The translations under genes were made by a program, and so were the position numbers. Below the pieces are notes generated by a model that had not been told where the DNA came from, did no database searches, and saw nothing but the letters and a program-made list of their open reading frames with translations. 64,000 bases of DNA from Phoronis australis (taxonomy: Eukaryota; Phoronida; Phoronidae): the NCBI GenBank assembly GCA_002633005.1, contig NMRA01000340.1, positions 120,232 to 184,231 of the forward strand, in the 5' to 3' direction. Shown piece by piece: positions 60,700-64,000 of this stretch (the first letter of the stretch is position 1; the number at the start of each line of letters is the position of its first letter).

Positions 60700-63340
60700 A
60701 AAAATTGAACAGTGCAAACAAAAGGAAGAAGTATGGGCTTTTCGAATAACCTAACTTTGCATATTCAACGACTTGATGACAATCTCGTAGCAGATATTCT
60801 CTCAGCTTAAGAGTAGTTGAATAACTGTACAGACCTATTCAATAATTGTAGATAGCTGAATAAGCATTGAGTAGGCCAAATGGCAAGTGTGAAATAAAAA
60901 ATGATATAGATGCAACTATTTGGAATTTAAGAGAAGGTACATGTGAAACACTTGACTTAGGGAAAAAATCCACAAAAATACATCAAATATACTATTAGTA
61001 GGTAAGGCTCAAGGATCTAAAATGCACGTAACATATAAATTAAAAATAAAGCAAAATAATACAGTACTATATTAACAGAACTTCAAACATACAAACTTCT
61101 ACGAAGTTTGGACCAGTGTGGATAGGCCTTCGATGGTGACTTGCATCCATCGGCAGAGGTCATTTTGATTGTCCAATTATCTATTGACCTGTTGCCCAAG
61201 ACTTGCAAATTTCCGTTGACCAAACTTGGGCAAAGTAGCAGACAGTTGTTAAATTACGTAGAGGTTATCTGAACACGACACGTAGTATGCACCACAGCAA
61301 AACCTTCTTTTCAGGAGCAGCATCTTGTGTAAAATGAATCACTGAAGTTGCTGAATGAATGAACTTGTCTGAGGTTTCCGAGAGAGCTGCAGAAAGCCAG
61401 GGGGATTTTAACGGATTAGTCTACTTTATTCATTTTACTGTTTGTTCATGATGTGCTTCAGAAGGATTAATGTTTACTTTCGTTTGATAACAGCCATTTT
61501 TCTCCAGGTTTCGAAGCAAATCCTAAAGAATTCTTATCGTTTATCAAGCGTGCTTGATAAATAAACACAAAAATCAGCCGTCAAATAACTGGAATAAATT
61601 ACGTGTTTCAAGTCTTTCATGAATAGTTTACGCGGACAAAAATACACGTAATTTATATGCAACTACATATTGCTAGGTCTCTTCTTGACTTCTTGCTATT
61701 TTGCTAAAATGCCGAGGTTGAAGTAATACGTTTAGCCTACTCACCAAGCTCACATTTTCGACCGTGTTCGAATTTGTCGAGGAAGATCTTGGGAGCATGG
61801 CGTGTCACAAAAGCAAAGTAGTTCTAAAACTTCTAAAATACTTGTTTTGGCCTTAAAAAGGACTAGTAAAACACACGAAACATCACATGTGCTTTTAAGT
61901 TATGTTTTCAAGTGTATATGCTGCATAATATATGTAATATAAGACTTAACCATTCAGGAAAAATACGTTTCTTTGGTTGCTCCCAGATTGTTAACCAACA
62001 GCCACAGTTAATTTAAAACGTTTTTGCATCTTTCTGTTAAAGCAAAAATTTTAACGAGATAATATCAGGGAATTTAAAAATTTACGCCATTTCTCTAAAC
62101 AATTTAAGCAAATTTTGGATTATGATGGCATTTCAAGTTTTTGTACTACCAAGCCGTGTCGATAGCTTATCACCTTCAGAGGGAGGAGATATTAGTCATT
62201 TGTTGTCGCAAAATTTTGATTTATTCATTTTGGATAAACATTACAGGTTAGTATTAGCAGTAACATTTTAATTGTGCGCAGAAACAAGATGTCAGTTGTG
62301 GAATGATAGAGTGTTTGGAGGAATTCAATTTGTAAAAACAATTTGTCTGCCAAATCAAAACTTATCCGAATCCCAGAGAATGCACTGTTGCTGGCGAGTG
62401 ACGGTGGTCGAGAAATATGCGAACAAAATTACGGTAGGGCCTATCAAAGGGCGAAACTAAAGTTGAACCACACAACACCAACAATTAATAGGTAATCGTG
62501 CATTTCAGCCGCCTAAGTTAGCTTGGTTTCGAGTTTTCGTTTAAACTGTATTTAACATGAAAATTAAGCTAAACCAAAGGTATAAGGTTACAAACCTTAC
62601 TCACTTTGTAAAAGGATGTGATTTTCAAAGGAACAAGAACAAGGTAATTTAGAAACATATTGGAAAGTCCAATTCAGTGATGTATCAGTGAAGAGTGTGG
62701 GTGGTGTGGTTCAAAATTTAGCAAAGTTTAAAATATAAACACTGCAAAAAATAAATGTTTAAATTCGTCACAAAAACCAACTTTGGTTTAGACCACTTAC
62801 CTTTAAGACTCGCACAGTTCCGAAGTCAAGTTTGAGGTGATATCAGTCAATGAAAATTTGTTACTGCTTGACACCAGGCTGTACAGTTGAGTTGTCGTGG
62901 CACTGGTCTGTCTCCAGAATGGTCAATCAAGGAACTGACACTTCGGTCTTTGCAAATCCAGAAGTCACTGCTAAAATTTAAGTACATGGATTTGACTTTT
63001 CTTATGGAAGGCTGTGAATGTCATTACTGGATCCGATGTTGTGCCATGTCTTTTGCTGCGTATTGACAACAAGTGGAGTTTTAACAATGTTTGATTAGAT
63101 CAATGTGCTTTCTGCACATGTTCTTCTATACCTCTCTGTAAATAATTTTCTGCGTGTGTATCTTATATTGGTAAGGGTTAGTAGCAATTGTGCTAAATGT
63201 TCCTTTGTTGTATCTACCCATACCGACATTAAATAATTGTTTTACGTACTTGCTTTGTAATTAATAAGTTGAGACCAATTTTATAGTAATGAGTGACCTA
63301 ATTAAAACGATCGCTTCTTGAGATGAAGCACCTGTTTATA
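60700..63340. other. Upstream intergenic DNA, no gene seen
   Basis: AT-rich on both strands with no supported exon besides the possible untranslated exons noted above. The 62-codon frame at 62272-62460 has no domain or splice support. Confidence 0.4.
61745..61800 (-). other. Candidate 5' untranslated exon of ZNF106
   Basis: On the minus strand a donor-like TTG|GTGAGTAGG occurs at 61745/61744. A competing candidate, AAAG|GTAAGTGG, lies at 62801/62800. Either could be the first exon spliced to the acceptor near 60443. Sequence alone does not decide. Confidence 0.2.
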
Positions 63341-63350
63341 ACTTTATTAT

Positions 63351-63384
63351 GTATTTTCCAAGTTTGGAAAAACTTGGAAAATAC
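63351..63384. repeat. Perfect 15-bp inverted repeat with 4-base loop
   Basis: GTATTTTCCAAGTTT, GGAA, AAACTTGGAAAATAC. Confidence 0.85.
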
Positions 63385-63499
63385 ATCGACACATCAGCTG
63401 CCATGCGTCCTGAATGAGATGCTTTGAGCTGGGAGTTCATTAGTAGGTAGAAGGTTGGTGTTTTGAGCAAATTGCAGATACAACTCTACGACCTCAGTT

Positions 63500-63900
63500 T
63501 TTAGTGATAGTTATCACGGAACTTCGGTATCCTGTTAGGAAAGATTCGAGGCGGTCCACGAGAGGAAGTCCTTGAAGTACTGGGAACTAGCGGAGAAACA
63601 AGGACAAGGGTGGCAGTGAAGTTTCCTGTTGAACTGGGATGCTAAGGGCTCCCTGTAAGGTCCATATCATGTTTGCTTGAGAAGCTTGCTGTGGGAGGGT
63701 GGGTAAAAAGAACAACAGTGAGAAGAATGGATGAGATGGCTGAAACAAACATCATGCTGGGTGTGGTACTGCCTTAGTGACGGCAGTTGCCAGGCTGCAG
63801 TGATGCACAGTGAATTGGCCACCATTGTTAAACCACCAGTGGAAACTGTTACGGTTTCGGGTCGAAATGTGTCGAGGTAACTGGATGCCATATTACGACA
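63500..63900 (+). pseudogene. Probable decayed retroelement C-terminal fragment
   Basis: Plus-strand frames broken by stops and shifts read HERKSLKYWELAEKQGQGW, then KFPVELGC, then WVKRTTVRRMDEMAETN. This order resembles the tail encoded downstream of reverse transcriptase in some animal LINE-type elements, as I recall it. The resemblance is weak and the frames are disrupted. Confidence 0.3.
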
Positions 63901-64000
63901 TCATACTCAAACTAGATAGTGCATAACGGGTGATGGAATACAGGCCCTACTGCTCCTGTCACGAAGCAGGGACGGGGCTACAAGATGCTGGACTGCATTG

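Overview
This is an intron-rich, AT-leaning animal nuclear genome window. Every intron I resolved is GT-AG, and transposon debris fills the introns. Two large germline or RNA-biology genes can be assembled exon by exon, and both are orthologues of vertebrate genes (TDRD9 and ZNF106). Their divergence from the human proteins, the tRNA-derived SINEs, the LINE reverse transcriptase and the piggyBac-type and other MITEs point to an invertebrate bilaterian. I cannot name the phylum from sequence alone. Three single N bases are present (1033, 44340, 59193). The last two sit exactly at the junction of near-identical blocks, so they probably mark assembly joins of two haplotypes.

Layout. 1-7.2 kb: repeats plus the probable 3'-terminal exon of an unrecognised minus-strand gene (1677-2542, with a poly(A) signal at 1511-1516). 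7.25-35.0 kb, plus strand: a complete TDRD9 / spindle-E-type gene of 31 coding exons. All phases match and give 1483 codons. It encodes a DEAH-box helicase with a C-terminal half carrying a Tudor domain and, unusually, a C2H2 zinc finger at the very end. 35.0-36.0 kb: the two genes meet tail to tail, with poly(A) signals about 275 bp apart. 36.0-60.4 kb, minus strand: a complete ZNF106-type gene of 18 coding exons and 2207 residues. In order it carries two N-terminal C2H2 fingers, a W/N/S-rich region, a Crypton-type tyrosine-recombinase-derived domain (DUF3504 type, as in QRICH1 and the ZMYM proteins), basic and coiled-coil segments, WD40 repeats and two C-terminal fingers. 60.4-64 kb: upstream DNA with possible 5' untranslated exons and a degraded retroelement scrap.

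Four observations deserve attention. (1) The recombinase-derived domain lies in the same uninterrupted exon as the N-terminal part of ZNF106, so it looks like a domain capture. (2) In at least six introns of TDRD9 and one of ZNF106, the intron begins with tandem repeats that are decayed copies of the preceding exon end plus its 5' splice site. (3) A 1.6 kb repeat array inside ZNF106 holds twelve same-strand copies of a motif matching the CTCF core, and the same transposon family spreads the motif elsewhere in the window. (4) The TDRD9 protein gains a C-terminal finger that the human protein lacks.

Functionally, TDRD9 is a piRNA-pathway helicase of germ granules (nuage) that helps silence transposons. 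ZNF106 is an RNA-binding nuclear protein linked to splicing regulators. Apart from being convergent neighbours I see no evidence that they form a unit.
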